DNA from: Clostridia bacterium | GTDB taxonomy: Bacteria > Bacillota > Clostridia > TANB77 > CAG-508 | Assembly: GCA_017429505.1 (NCBI GenBank) | Contig: JAFROW010000009.1 | Span: 167,337-231,336 of the forward strand | Reading direction: 5' to 3' | Length of the DNA: 64,000 nucleotides | Shown here: piece by piece, positions 17,129-26,668 of the stretch | Layout: each line of letters starts with the position of its first letter | How positions within the stretch are numbered: the first letter of the stretch is position 1 | Notes under the pieces: model-generated | What the model was told of the DNA's origin: nothing | Databases searched by the model: none | Seen by the model: only the letters and a program-made list of their open reading frames with translations | Made by a program: the position numbers and the translations under genes

Positions 17129-17890
17129 TTATGTTTTTTCTTGATCGTTTTCTGTTTTAGATTTAATCTCATTATTTCTTGCTGCTTGAACATCAGATTC
17201 TGTAATAATAGAAGGACTGTCTTCTGTTCCTTTTGCAAAGGCTTTTGTAAATTCCGCTATACTTGTAGCTTGATTTTCTCCGATTTGATTAGATTCTATC
17301 GCTGCTTCAATTTGTTGCATTAGTTCTTCAGGAATTGATTTATGTACAAGCATCCAATTAGGATTGAATACTATTTTTTCAAAAAGTCTATCTAATTTAT
17401 ATTTAAACCCTATTTTAACATCTTGACCTACTAATTTAGGTTCAAGTTCATCCATGTTTCCAGTACTATCTGTAGATTCAACAAAACACCATTGTTCTCC
17501 AGTTATTTGAGCTTCCTGTATAAAAGATTCTTCACCCAATGTAATAATTAAAACTAATCCAGTTTTATTATCCCTATATACTTGTATCTTATTATCTTTT
17601 CCATCTACTATTTTTTTAAATCCATAATTTTCTGCTATTTTTTTATATTCTTCCAACTCTGTAGAATCTATTGTATCTCCTCGCATTTTGTAATAGATTT
17701 CCTTCCTATAAGAATATAATTGTCTTTCAATTTCCCATTTATCATTATCACTATAATTAGACTGTGGAAAGCGAACCGTTCCTTTAAGTCCTTTAGATTG
17801 TAGTTTTTCCAAAAGTATATCTCTTTGTGTTTTTGGTCTAGAATACCTAAACCCTTTTTCTTCCTTACTTTGCCTCATATTTTCCCCCAT
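17129..17890 (-). CDS. Hypothetical cytoplasmic protein
   Basis: About 253 residues, start taken at ATG 17888-17890 with GGAGGAG just upstream; an earlier in-frame ATG lies upstream of that ribosome site. No family recognised. The N-terminus is basic, the middle has alternating strands (IQVYRDNKTGLVLIITLGEE) and the C-terminus is Glu/Ser/Thr-rich and probably disordered. A TTGACA promoter precedes it and the next gene downstream is another hypothetical protein. Confidence 0.6.
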   Translation of the reverse strand: MGENMRQSKEEKGFRYSRPKTQRDILLEKLQSKGLKGTVRFPQSNYSDNDKWEIERQLYSYRKEIYYKMRGDTIDSTELEEYKKIAENYGFKKIVDGKDNKIQVYRDNKTGLVLIITLGEESFIQEAQITGEQWCFVESTDSTGNMDELEPKLVGQDVKIGFKYKLDRLFEKIVFNPNWMLVHKSIPEELMQQIEAAIESNQIGENQATSIAEFTKAFAKGTEDSPSIITESDVQAARNNEIKSKTENDQEKT

Positions 17891-17943
17891 ATTTCTCCTC
17901 CTCCGTGATATCCTTATATCACAAATCAAATTCTATTAAACTA

Positions 17944-17972
17944 ATTCTATTATACTTCACGTTTTTTGTCAA
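17944..17972 (-). promoter_or_regulatory. Promoter of the hypothetical two-gene operon
   Basis: Minus strand TTGACA (17967-17972), 17-base spacer, TAGAAT (17944-17949), 54 bases before the start at 17890. Confidence 0.65.
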
Positions 17973-18100
17973 TAGAAATTTAGATTTAAGGATAGCATAA
18001 ATTTTAGTAGTTTTTCTCTTATTCGAAATGCTAAAATGCTTTAATTGCTGACTTTTGAGAATACCTTTTAAATTTCATATTTTCATATTTATTTTTAGGT

Positions 18101-18196
18101 TCACTTAATAAAATTTGTGAGAACAACATTTTCACTCTCATCAAAGGTATATAAAACACCTAATTGTGCCTTTGTTAAATTGTATTTTTTCTTCAT
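18101..18196 (-). CDS. Small ORF of 31 codons
   Basis: ATG at 18194-18196 with GGGAG seven bases upstream reads MKKKYNLTKAQLGVLYTFDE and a further 11 residues to a TGA at 18101. It lies 26 bases after the DUF3795 gene on the same strand. It could be a real microprotein or the leftover start of a longer gene. The rest of the gap 17973-18222 is AT-rich with nothing else that I can support. Confidence 0.35.
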   Translation of the reverse strand: MKKKYNLTKAQLGVLYTFDESENVVLTNFIK

Positions 18197-18222
18197 ATAC
18201 TACTCCCATTATTAATTGCACT

Positions 18223-18675
18223 TTATCTTTTTTTATATATAATTATTTCTGGATTATCTCCATTTGCTCCATATTCACTTACAAGTATAAAATTCATATT
18301 TGCAAGTATTCCAAAACATCTAATTATTTCTCCATCATTGAATTCGCTTTCTACCTGATTTCCCAAATAAATATCATTATTATCTAATAACTTGATATTT
18401 TCTCCATTTGGCATAGGATAACTTAAATTTACAAAACAACCATTTAGTGGATTTAAATCATTTATTTTTGGCATGCCGGGAATATCTAAACTATTTATTT
18501 CATTTATTAGCTGTAATTTAAATGCTTCATAATTTTCTTTTCCACCTGTTAATATGTATTTGGCAATAAAGCATTGCTTTCCAAATGGGCATCCTCCAGT
18601 AGCCTTGCATCCTTTGCAGTTATTGTTTTTTCCAAAGCCACAATTATTACAATCTGCTCCACATATTGCTTCCAT
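18223..18675 (-). CDS. Cysteine-rich DUF3795-like protein
   Basis: 150 residues, ATG directly after GGAGGTAAAT. The N-terminus ICGADCNNCGFGKNNNCKGCKATGGCPFGKQC holds eight cysteines in the pattern of the DUF3795 family, probably binding zinc or an iron-sulfur cluster. The rest (LINEINSLDIPGMPKINDLNPL) is a compact domain. Family function is unknown. Confidence 0.75.
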   Translation of the reverse strand: MEAICGADCNNCGFGKNNNCKGCKATGGCPFGKQCFIAKYILTGGKENYEAFKLQLINEINSLDIPGMPKINDLNPLNGCFVNLSYPMPNGENIKLLDNNDIYLGNQVESEFNDGEIIRCFGILANMNFILVSEYGANGDNPEIIIYKKR

Positions 18676-18886
18676 ATTTACCTCCTAAATTATACTCTCC
18701 TTGCATAGTTTTGCAAGTTACATTATCTAATAAATCTAACTGTTCTAATGCAAAATCTTTATATTATTTTGATGTCACCATATTTTTTTATATATGCTCT
18801 TACAAAAAAATAAATGTCACATAAAATATCACAAAAAGGTTTAAACTATGCCAAATTGTAAAATTGTAACATTTATTTATATAAAT

Positions 18887-19996
18887 TTATTTTACTACTT
18901 TCCAAATATCATTATATTTTTGTGTTGCCTGTGCATCATACAAAAATGCTTCACATCTAGAAAGTTCTTCTTCGCTAGGGAACATTATTCTGTTATTTGC
19001 AAATTCTGCCCAAGCTCCTTTTATTGGAGATGTATATCCTGTTGAAGTCATATTTCTAACAGCAATATTAGATTTGCACATAAAATTAATAAACTTTTCT
19101 GAAGCTTCCTTATGTCTTGTATTTTTTACAATTACAAATCCATCAACAAATTTATTTGATCCTTCTTTAGGAATTACATAAGCAAGATTTGGATTTTGAT
19201 CTATTGCAAATTTTGCTTCACCCGCATATACTAATGCCAGTGCTCCTTCATCTGCTATCATAGAATCTCTAGATTCTTCTTCTGCGTACGCTCTTAATAG
19301 TTTTGTTTGATTTATAAGCTCCTGTCTTGCTCTATTTAATTCCTCATCATTTGTTGAATTCATACTATACCCAAGACGTTTCAAAGACATTCCAATTACA
19401 TCTCTCATAGAATCCCACATCCATATTTGTCCTTTATATTTTGGGTTCCATAAAATATTCCATGAATTAACTTCTTCACTAACTAATTTTTTATTGTATA
19501 AAATCCCTAAAGTACCTGTCATATATGGAACAATGTAATCATTAGTTTTATCATATTCTGGGTTTAAATATTCTGTAGCAATATTTGATATGTTAGGAAT
19601 ATTGGCTTTGTTGATTTTTTCTAATCTGTTTTCTTTAATTAATCTATCTATCATATAATCAGATGGCACTAATACATCATATCTACTTGAATTCTTCACA
19701 AAATCAGCATACATAGCTTCATTACTTTCAAATTCTTTATAATTAACTTTAACTTTATATTCTTTTTCAAAGTCTTTTATAGTAGACATATCCATATATT
19801 CAGCAGCATTATACACACTTATTTCTTCTATGTAATTTATTTTTTCTTCATTTTTTTGTGTTGTTGTTTCGTTTGTTTTAGAAACATTTCTACCATATTT
19901 TTGATTATTTTTTGGCAGTTTAACTAATATTATTAAAACAATTAAAATTAATAAAACAACTACTGCTATTGATATAAAAATTTTATTTTTATCCAT
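18887..19996 (-). CDS. Membrane-anchored extracellular solute-binding protein (PotD-like)
   Basis: About 369 residues from ATG 19994-19996, which has GGGAG nine bases upstream. One N-terminal transmembrane helix (IFISIAVVVLLILIVLIILV) anchors it; there is no lipobox. The domain is of the spermidine/putrescine-binding type: YNAAEYMDMSTIKDFEKEY, RYDVLVPSDYMIDRLIKE, YMTGTLGILYNKKLV, WNILWNPKYKGQIWMWDS. No permease or ATPase gene is next to it. Instead it is the last gene of an operon with TelA, a VWA/binding-protein fusion and a membrane protein, which suggests a sensing or cell-envelope role rather than uptake. Confidence 0.85.
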   Translation of the reverse strand: MDKNKIFISIAVVVLLILIVLIILVKLPKNNQKYGRNVSKTNETTTQKNEEKINYIEEISVYNAAEYMDMSTIKDFEKEYKVKVNYKEFESNEAMYADFVKNSSRYDVLVPSDYMIDRLIKENRLEKINKANIPNISNIATEYLNPEYDKTNDYIVPYMTGTLGILYNKKLVSEEVNSWNILWNPKYKGQIWMWDSMRDVIGMSLKRLGYSMNSTNDEELNRARQELINQTKLLRAYAEEESRDSMIADEGALALVYAGEAKFAIDQNPNLAYVIPKEGSNKFVDGFVIVKNTRHKEASEKFINFMCKSNIAVRNMTSTGYTSPIKGAWAEFANNRIMFPSEEELSRCEAFLYDAQATQKYNDIWKVVK

Positions 19997-20012
19997 GTAA
20001 AATTTCACTCCC

Positions 20013-20958
20013 TTATAACTCTTTTTTCTTGTTCTTAAGCTCTATAAGTTTTAATTCATTTTCAGGTAATACTTTTTTATTTTGTAATTGTGCATCATTT
20101 ATTACAGAATATGCATCACTAAAGGCTTTTTTCAAATCCTCTACTGAACTATTCTTAATATTATTTTCTTCTTTTTTTACAGCTTTACCAACATTTTTCA
20201 CAAAATTATTTGTTCCTTTTTCTAATTCGGTTATTTTCTTCAAGGAAATTCTTTGATTATACAAAGCTTCTGAAACAATTATTGCAGTATTTAAAGCTAC
20301 AAATGTTACATCTGTTATTCTTTCTATATTTCTAATTATTTCTTTATTGTTATTTCTTATTACCTCTAGTGCTATTCCGCTTTGTTTTTTTACTAATGAC
20401 ATTTGTTTTAAATCAAATAATTTCTTTTCTATTGGTTCTAAAACCGTTTGAGTATAATATTTTGCTTTAGTTTGGTCTTTTTCTTTAGTTGCTTCTTCTA
20501 TTATTTTAATTATCTCTTCTTTAAATGCAACTCCATTTTCGTATTCTTCATCTATGATTTTAGTAATCTCTAGTATATTATTTACTTCTATTTCTAAAGT
20601 AATATTATCTCTTTCTAGTATTTTCTTTTTCTTTTCTAATTCTTTAATAGATTTGGCGATATCGCTTTCCTCTTGTTTTATCTTGTTAAAATATTTTTTT
20701 ACTGGATTAAAAATTGTATTTTTTTTATTTTGTAGAAAATCAACATTTGCTGGATTAAGTTCTTTAAATTTCTTTCCAAGTTTGTCTATGCTTTCTTCTA
20801 TTCCATTTCCGCATATTTGATACTTTTGCTAATTGAGTTATTGTAGTACTTAATAATTTACTTTTAGCTTCCACCTTATTGATTGCTTTAACTGCAAAAT
20901 TTTCTACTTTTTTCTCCATTTGTTTGTCATATTTAAATGTAATTAAGTTTCCTTCCAT
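20013..20958 (-). pseudogene. TelA-family (toxic anion resistance) protein, frameshifted
   Basis: The 5' part from ATG 20956-20958 (or TTG 20970) reads FAVKAINKVEAKSKLLSTT and breaks off near 20810-20828. From there a second frame runs without stop to 20013: GNGIEESIDKLGKKFKELNP, then the long helical TelA core (EEATKEKDQTKAKYYTQTVLE, EVIRNNNKEIIRNIERITDVTFVALNTAI). Removing one base between 20810 and 20828 (an A in a run of four or the C of ATGCGGA) restores one reading frame of about 315 residues, close to family length. TelA proteins are helical cytoplasmic proteins, associated with tellurite or envelope stress tolerance. Operon partners are intact. Confidence 0.75.
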
Positions 20959-20977
20959 TTTAACTGACAATCCTTTC

Positions 20978-22657
20978 TTACATTTGCGAATTGAATAAAC
21001 TTTCTAGTTTATATATTACATTGTCTGAATCTGCATTCATTGTTGTAGCTTCATTTATATTAGATACTTCTTCTAATACATCAATATCTGCATTATATCC
21101 TATTGTATAAATTGGAATTCTAATTCCTCTAGTAATTTCTTCGATGTCATCAAATTCATATCCTCTATTGCTCTCTCCATCTGTAAGAACAAAAATCATA
21201 AGTCTAGTGTTTGGATTATTTTTTTGTTGTTCTATAAGCATATTTTCTGCAACAACTATTGCATCAAACATTGCAGTTCCACCGCTTGCTTTTAAATTTT
21301 TTACTGCATTAACAAAATATGATTTTTGAATATTATCAAATTTTGCGATTGGCAGTGTAATAGTAACATTATCTGAAAATGTAACTAGTCCAATATTTGT
21401 ATTATCATCTATAAATGAAGATGCTCTATTTAAACTAGCTTTTAATTTTAGTATTGGAGACCCTTGCATACTTCCAGAAATATCAGCAACAAATACAGCA
21501 CTTAAGTCGTTTGATCCATTTTTCTCTTTTTTCCATAAATTTTGAGCTTCCAAAATTTGTTTACCATCGTATTTGTATCCTGAATAACTATAATCTTGTA
21601 ATTCGTTATATCCAAGTTCTTTAGCCTTTTTTTGAGCAACCTCACTTTTGCAAAACTCAACAAATTTATTTAAAATACCACTTTTAATTTCTGTTAAATT
21701 TCCAATTGCGTATACAGGTGAGTTTTGCTCAACTCCAAATGGAATAAAATCATAATTATTTCTTAAATCTGGTGTTATATAATATGTTTTATAGTTTGTT
21801 GCATATCCATCTATTATTCCATTTCTAAGAGACTCTTGTAATTGAGTTTCTTCATATGGAACATAAGGAATTTTATCTTGGTATGTTTTTAATTTATTTG
21901 TTGCAGATTCATCTAGAGGTGCATTTTCATTAAACAATGCAAGTATAGTTAATAAAAAATTTAATCCATCTTCATTTGAAAGTGGATTAGCATAACCTAT
22001 TATGCTTTCACCATTAAGAACACTATTTATTATTGTATTTATATCTGAACTTTTATGTTTTGATTCTATGTTTTGTTTAGCTCTTTTTGAAATTACAATT
22101 CCAGAAACATTTTTTGCAATTCCATCTGAAACTCTTGTATATTTTTTTCCATTGCTTTCTAATAAAGCTCCATATATCTCACTACATGGAATATATGCCT
22201 CTGGTGTGTATTTATCTGCTATAATAAAATCAGCTGACAAATTACTTTCTATTGATCTTACTCCTACTGAAATAGACTTATTTCCAATTTTTAAATTACT
22301 TTTATTAAAATTTTCTGCAGCTACTCTAAGCCATGAATTGTTGCTTTCATTAGCAATTTCTGTTGAAGCATATATTGTAATAAAATCATCTGTTGTTGGA
22401 TTAACAATAAAGGGATATTCAGAAATATCTGGCAAAATAGTTGCTTGTTCATTATTTGCTGCTGTACTGCTTCTTTGAATATTAGCTTTTTTTACGTCTA
22501 TATTTTTATATAATGCTTGTAACTCTTTTACTGATTTTTCCATCGTAATAGTTGATTCTGTTTTACCTACATCTTGTGTAAGACTTATTATTAGATAAAT
22601 AATTCCAAATACTATAAGAGCTATTAAAATAAATAAAATTTTACTTTGTTTTTTCAT
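20978..22657 (-). CDS. VWA-domain protein fused to a binding-protein-like domain
   Basis: 559 residues. An N-terminal membrane helix (ILFILIALIVFGIIYLIISL) is followed by an extracellular substrate-binding-protein-like domain (about 80-370: DDFITIYASTEIANESNNSW, ADFIIADKYTPEAYIP, YAIGNLTEIKSGILNKFVEF) and a C-terminal von Willebrand A domain. The MIDAS metal site is complete: DISGSM near residue 392, Thr in GGTAMFDA and Asp in LTDGESN. VWA domains bind protein partners through a divalent metal. It lies between the XpaC-like membrane protein and TelA genes, spaced 70 and about 20 bases, so these act together at the envelope. Confidence 0.88.
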   Translation of the reverse strand: MKKQSKILFILIALIVFGIIYLIISLTQDVGKTESTITMEKSVKELQALYKNIDVKKANIQRSSTAANNEQATILPDISEYPFIVNPTTDDFITIYASTEIANESNNSWLRVAAENFNKSNLKIGNKSISVGVRSIESNLSADFIIADKYTPEAYIPCSEIYGALLESNGKKYTRVSDGIAKNVSGIVISKRAKQNIESKHKSSDINTIINSVLNGESIIGYANPLSNEDGLNFLLTILALFNENAPLDESATNKLKTYQDKIPYVPYEETQLQESLRNGIIDGYATNYKTYYITPDLRNNYDFIPFGVEQNSPVYAIGNLTEIKSGILNKFVEFCKSEVAQKKAKELGYNELQDYSYSGYKYDGKQILEAQNLWKKEKNGSNDLSAVFVADISGSMQGSPILKLKASLNRASSFIDDNTNIGLVTFSDNVTITLPIAKFDNIQKSYFVNAVKNLKASGGTAMFDAIVVAENMLIEQQKNNPNTRLMIFVLTDGESNRGYEFDDIEEITRGIRIPIYTIGYNADIDVLEEVSNINEATTMNADSDNVIYKLESLFNSQM

Positions 22658-22727
22658 TTTTTACAAACATTCCTTATATTATATTTAGGTTTTTAATTTA
22701 GGATTTGCCTATAAACCTTTTATATCC

Positions 22728-23465
22728 TTATTTGTATAATTTAACATTTTTTATCAATTCATCTATTTCTGTTATCGCTGGTAATTCACGTATTTGCTCT
22801 CCTTCAAGAGCATTGTTTCTTGAGAGTTCAAGTATTATTTTATCCAATTTAAGTAAAATATCTTCATTTGTCTTGGTTGCATTTCGTACAAATAAAATAT
22901 AATCCCTGTAAATATCCATTTTTTCTTCACTTACTTCATTTGGTGGAAAATCTCTTTTTTGAAGATTTTCATATTCTTCAATATCAAATGCTGCAATTCT
23001 ATTTAATATACTTTTCATATTCATATACAATATTTCTTCTAATTCATTTAAAGTATTATCAAATTTTTGATAAGTGATTTCTTCTACAGAAAATTTTTGT
23101 TGCAAAATCTCTTTTATTGTATTCATTTTTCTTTTGAATCTTTTTATCTGGGATAAATTTTTTAGAATATCATTATCAAATGTGTCTCCATTATCTATTG
23201 CCTTTTCAAAAACCTCCACACAGTCATCTAGTGAATTTATTTTTTGCGAAATAATTGAATATGTATTTTTTGGCAACAAAATTTTTCTATTAAAATATGC
23301 AAATGATGAAATACTTCCAAGAAGTGTAAACCAAGCTACAGACATAGAAAGTGCACTTCCAACTAAAAGTGAAAAGCCTAAAAAAGCTTTTGAAAAAACT
23401 GACACATTTGCTATTATAATTAAAAGATTTAATAAAATTAATTGAAATATCTTTTTTGGCGACAT
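22728..23465 (-). CDS. Membrane protein with helical domain, XpaC-like
   Basis: About 245 residues, starting at ATG 23463-23465 with AGGAGA seven bases upstream; a further ATG at 23483 is possible. Two transmembrane helices (IFQLILLNLLIIIANVSVFSKAF and LGFSLLVGSALSMSVAWFTLLGSIS) lead into a long helical cytoplasmic part (ISQKINSLDDCVEVFEKAID to the C-terminus). XpaC-family proteins, two membrane helices plus helical tail, usually accompany TelA, and the shape and position fit; the sequence alone does not prove it. First gene of the operon. Confidence 0.65.
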   Translation of the reverse strand: MSPKKIFQLILLNLLIIIANVSVFSKAFLGFSLLVGSALSMSVAWFTLLGSISSFAYFNRKILLPKNTYSIISQKINSLDDCVEVFEKAIDNGDTFDNDILKNLSQIKRFKRKMNTIKEILQQKFSVEEITYQKFDNTLNELEEILYMNMKSILNRIAAFDIEEYENLQKRDFPPNEVSEEKMDIYRDYILFVRNATKTNEDILLKLDKIILELSRNNALEGEQIRELPAITEIDELIKNVKLYK

Positions 23466-23519
23466 ATTTCTTTCTCCTATCATAATCTACACCTTTTTGT
23501 TATTAAAGGCATCAATAAT

Positions 23520-23548
23520 ATTTTACTATAAATATTGATAAAAATCAA
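23520..23548 (-). promoter_or_regulatory. Promoter of the TelA/VWA operon
   Basis: Minus strand TTGATT (23543-23548), 17-base spacer, TAAAAT (23520-23525). A palindrome TATTGAT-AAA-ATCAATA overlaps the -35 and could be an operator. Confidence 0.6.
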
Positions 23549-23581
23549 TACTTCGAATTATTCTATTTTATACTTTTTAAC

Positions 23582-23607
23582 AAAAAAATACGGCTATTTA
23601 GCCATAT
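23582..23607 (-). terminator. Terminator of the hydrolase gene
   Basis: Minus strand stem ATATGGCTA / TAGCCGTAT (one G-U pair) followed by seven T. It follows the hydrolase stop at 23675 by about 70 bases. Confidence 0.8.
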
Positions 23608-23674
23608 AAAAACTATAACTCATAGAATCATTTTTAAATTACACTTCATTTCTATAATAAAATTATTTCAATAG

Positions 23675-24652
23675 TTATATATTTTTCCTTATAAACTCTT
23701 CTATTTTATCAAATGGTATAATATCTTTTTGGTCATATAAATCGCAATGTGAAGCGCCTTCTATTGATAAAAATTCTTTATTTTCTGTGTATTTGCTGTC
23801 TTTAATCATATTTTCATAAGCATCTTTTCCAAAATAATAAGAATGTGCTTTATCTCCATGTACTATCATTACTGCATTTCTAATTTCATTTGAATAATGT
23901 AATAATCTTGTATTCATAAGTGAAGTTCCTGCTGTAACATTCCATCCACCATTTGAGTTTAAACTTCTTTTATGATATCCACGTGGGGTTTTATAATATG
24001 CATAATAGTCTTTTACAAACTGAGGTGCATCTTCTGGTAATGGATCTACTACTCCTCCACCTAATTTATACTCTCCATTTTTAAAATCCTCTGTTCTTTG
24101 AGTATTTATTGCGACTCTTGCATTATATCTTGCTTCTTCATTATCTTCACTATCAAAATAGCCATTTCCGGCAACTCTTGACATATCATACATTGTAGAA
24201 GCAATTGTTGCTTTAATTCTTGTATCTATACATGCTGTTTGAAGTGCCATTCCACCCCAACCACATATACCAATTATTGATATTTTCTCGCTATCTACAT
24301 TTTCTAAATTAGATAGAAAATCAACTGCTGATTGAAAGTCTTCAACATTTATATCAGGAGAATTCATATATCTAGGCTCTCCTCCTGATTCTCCTGTAAA
24401 AGACGGATCAAATGCTATGCATAAAAATCCTCTTTCTGCCATTTCTTGAGCATATAATCCAGAGCTTTGTTCTTTTACTGCTCCAAAAGGTCCACTTACT
24501 GCAATTGCAGTAAGCTTTCCTTCATAATTTTTTGGTCCATACATATCTGCAACTAATGTAATTCCAAAATGATTTTTAAAGGTTACCTTTTTATGATTTA
24601 CCTTTTCACTTTTAGGGAATACCTTATCCCATTCTTGATTTAATTTTTCCAT
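23675..24652 (-). CDS. Alpha/beta hydrolase
   Basis: About 326 residues, start at ATG 24650-24652 behind AAGGAGG; an ATG at 24673 overlaps the upstream stop and that ribosome site. The nucleophile elbow is IIGICGWGGMAL, with a Cys in the usual Ser position (G-x-C-x-G), like dienelactone hydrolases. The acid and His are likely in MIVHGDKAHSYYF and GASHCDLYD. Other marks are CIAFDPSFTGESGGEPR. Cytoplasmic; substrate unknown. It is probably co-transcribed with the YjbR-type gene upstream. Confidence 0.85.
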   Translation of the reverse strand: MEKLNQEWDKVFPKSEKVNHKKVTFKNHFGITLVADMYGPKNYEGKLTAIAVSGPFGAVKEQSSGLYAQEMAERGFLCIAFDPSFTGESGGEPRYMNSPDINVEDFQSAVDFLSNLENVDSEKISIIGICGWGGMALQTACIDTRIKATIASTMYDMSRVAGNGYFDSEDNEEARYNARVAINTQRTEDFKNGEYKLGGGVVDPLPEDAPQFVKDYYAYYKTPRGYHKRSLNSNGGWNVTAGTSLMNTRLLHYSNEIRNAVMIVHGDKAHSYYFGKDAYENMIKDSKYTENKEFLSIEGASHCDLYDQKDIIPFDKIEEFIRKNI

Positions 24653-24669
24653 TTTCTTAAATACCTCCT

Positions 24670-25023
24670 TCATTTATTTGTCAAATCATAACTTATATAA
24701 ATTAAGTCACATATTTTTTGTTTTGACACAGTACCATCAAGTAAAATTGTAATCCAATGCTCTTTGTTCATGTGATATGCCGGTAATATTCCATTTTCTT
24801 TTCTTAAACTTCCTATCAATTCTGGAATATTCTTAAGATTTATAACATCTACTATACCTTCTTTTTTTATTTTTAGCTTTTCATATGGAACATCTGCAAT
24901 TAGTGCAAACCATTTTTTATTATTCGTATGCTTAAATGTTGTATAGTTTGGATATTTTTTCCACGGTTGCTCTTGTAATATATTATAGTTTTCATTTATA
25001 TACTTTTCTATTTCTTCTCTCAT
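24670..25023 (-). CDS. MmcQ/YjbR-family protein
   Basis: 117 residues, the full length of the YjbR family. Family marks are the N-terminal INENYNILQEQPWKKYPNYTTF, KWFALIADVPYEKL and the C-terminal YHMNKEHWITILLDGTV, followed by LIYISYDLT. Fold is a CyaY-like sandwich that may bind DNA; function is not established. Its TGA stop overlaps the region of the hydrolase ribosome site (AAATGAAGGAGG). Confidence 0.85.
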   Translation of the reverse strand: MREEIEKYINENYNILQEQPWKKYPNYTTFKHTNNKKWFALIADVPYEKLKIKKEGIVDVINLKNIPELIGSLRKENGILPAYHMNKEHWITILLDGTVSKQKICDLIYISYDLTNK

Positions 25024-25053
25024 AAATATCTCCTACATTTCTTTATAACAATT

Positions 25054-25902
25054 TTATAGTGGCTCAATATCAATAAACCTAATTAATTCATTTGATGCTT
25101 TTAATTTTGATTTTAATTCTTTTTCAACAGTAATATATTCTTTCATAGTCATATTGTCATCTGCTTTTACTTGTAAAAATACAGTATAATATCTTGACAT
25201 CTTTATAATTTTTACATTTTTAAATTGTAAATTTTTAAATTCTTTTAGTTTTTCTTCAATTTTCTCTTTAAGTTCATTATTTTCTTCATCATTTGCAAGT
25301 ATTCCTCTAATGTTAGATATCATCATTTTTATTGAAGTATAAAATACATATATTGCCATACCTAAGCTTCCAATTTTATCAATATTTATATATCTAGGTA
25401 TATAGTTTTCAAAAAGTGAAAGTATTAATACTCCCAACACTACACATGTTGATACAAAATCAGCTTGTGATTCTTTCGATGCTTCAATCATTAGCTCACT
25501 TTTAAAACTTTTTCCATAACTTTGCAATAATTTTACTACTACATATTTTAAAAATAAAACAATTAAAAGAACTATTGCTATTGATATACTAGGCTCAAAA
25601 TGCCCTTTAAAGAAGAAAAATTGATACAGTATAAATATTCCAATTAAAAATAATAAAAAGCTTGTAAACATGTTGGCCAAATAATATACTTGTCCATATC
25701 CAAATGGATATGTTTTATTTGCTCTTCTTTTTCCAACTTTGTTTGCTATTATGCTTGTAATATCAGTAAAAAAATCTATAAATGATTGTATAGAATCTGC
25801 TATTAATGTTGAAAATGAAAAGGTTATTCCTGATATCAACTTTAAAAAAGCTACTACTAAATTTAAAAATGCTGTTATTATAATTATTTTATTTTCTTTC
25901 AA
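25054..25902 (-). CDS. Cation diffusion facilitator (CzcD/YdfM type) transporter
   Basis: About 282 residues. I start at TTG 25900-25902 because AAGGAGG lies 9 bases before it; the longer GTG start at 25932 would place that ribosome site inside the gene. Six membrane segments follow. Metal-site motifs are LIADSIQSFIDFFTDI (D-x-x-x-D/H type) and ASKESQADFVSTCVVLG, plus the linker KRRANKTYPFGYGQVYYLA. The C-terminal domain (about 205-282) is the dimeric cytoplasmic metal-binding part. It exports divalent cations (Zn, Mn or Fe) against protons. It follows the PAP2 gene by 4 bases. Confidence 0.9.
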   Translation of the reverse strand: MKENKIIIITAFLNLVVAFLKLISGITFSFSTLIADSIQSFIDFFTDITSIIANKVGKRRANKTYPFGYGQVYYLANMFTSFLLFLIGIFILYQFFFFKGHFEPSISIAIVLLIVLFLKYVVVKLLQSYGKSFKSELMIEASKESQADFVSTCVVLGVLILSLFENYIPRYINIDKIGSLGMAIYVFYTSIKMMISNIRGILANDEENNELKEKIEEKLKEFKNLQFKNVKIIKMSRYYTVFLQVKADDNMTMKEYITVEKELKSKLKASNELIRFIDIEPL

Positions 25903-25906
25903 AACT

Positions 25907-26560
25907 CTACTCCTCCTTATCTCTTCCAACACTATTTATAACATGAATATAAAGTATTAAATAAGCAATTGCAACTAAAAAACCTGCTATTACATCACTT
26001 GTATAGTGAACTCCTAAATAGATTCTGCTAGCTCCTATACCAATTATTAATAAAGACAGTAATGTTATAAAAGTTATTTTTAGATACTTATTTTTTACAT
26101 TTTTATGTATTAGATATATTAAAAAACCATAAAAAGCCATACTAACCATCGAATGTCCTGAAGGCAAACTATATCCACTTTCATCTATAATTCTGTGTCC
26201 TATTGGCCTTGGTCTTTGTATTATTTGTTTTAATGTGAAATTTACAAGTGCAGATAGCCCTAAGTTCATGGATATGTATAAACCTGTCTTTTTACTTTTT
26301 AAAACTATAAGTAATATTATAGAAGTTCCTATCAACCAATACATATTTGCAAAATTTGTAATACATTTTGCAATAGGATTCATAGTATCTGATATTAAAT
26401 ATTTAGACACTATAAAATATCCTTTTTCATCAAAAGTGATAATGTCTTTATCCATTACATCTTCTATTAAAACCAATAAACTTACTATACAAATAAATAG
26501 AATAATCCATTTATAATTTTCAATTAAAAATTTCTTTATATTTTCTAATTTTTTCTTCAT
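25907..26560 (-). CDS. PAP2-family membrane phosphatase
   Basis: 217 residues with about six membrane helices. The three catalytic motifs are KQIIQRPRP, SLPSGHSM and SRIYLGVHYTSDVIAG, with the His of SGH and of GVHY. Such enzymes dephosphorylate undecaprenyl pyrophosphate, phosphatidic acid or similar lipids at the membrane surface. Co-transcribed with the cation exporter downstream. ATG with AAGGAAAA upstream. Confidence 0.92.
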   Translation of the reverse strand: MKKKLENIKKFLIENYKWIILFICIVSLLVLIEDVMDKDIITFDEKGYFIVSKYLISDTMNPIAKCITNFANMYWLIGTSIILLIVLKSKKTGLYISMNLGLSALVNFTLKQIIQRPRPIGHRIIDESGYSLPSGHSMVSMAFYGFLIYLIHKNVKNKYLKITFITLLSLLIIGIGASRIYLGVHYTSDVIAGFLVAIAYLILYIHVINSVGRDKEE

Positions 26561-26625
26561 TTTGTTTTCCTTCTTTTATTATATTTTATATTAAATTTTC
26601 AAATAATACAACAGATTTTTAATAT

Positions 26626-26656
26626 AAAAATTAAAGAGAGAATTTTCTCCCTTTAA
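26626..26656 (-). terminator. Terminator of pnuC
   Basis: Minus strand stem TTAAAGGGAGA / TCTCTCTTTAA followed by five T, 12 bases after the pnuC stop. Confidence 0.85.
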
Positions 26657-26668
26657 AATTGTGATTTT

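Noticed and set aside
18887..19996. Subunit of a polyamine ABC importer
   Set aside because: No potA, potB or potC gene is adjacent and the protein lacks a lipobox; operon context points elsewhere, though the fold is PotD-like.
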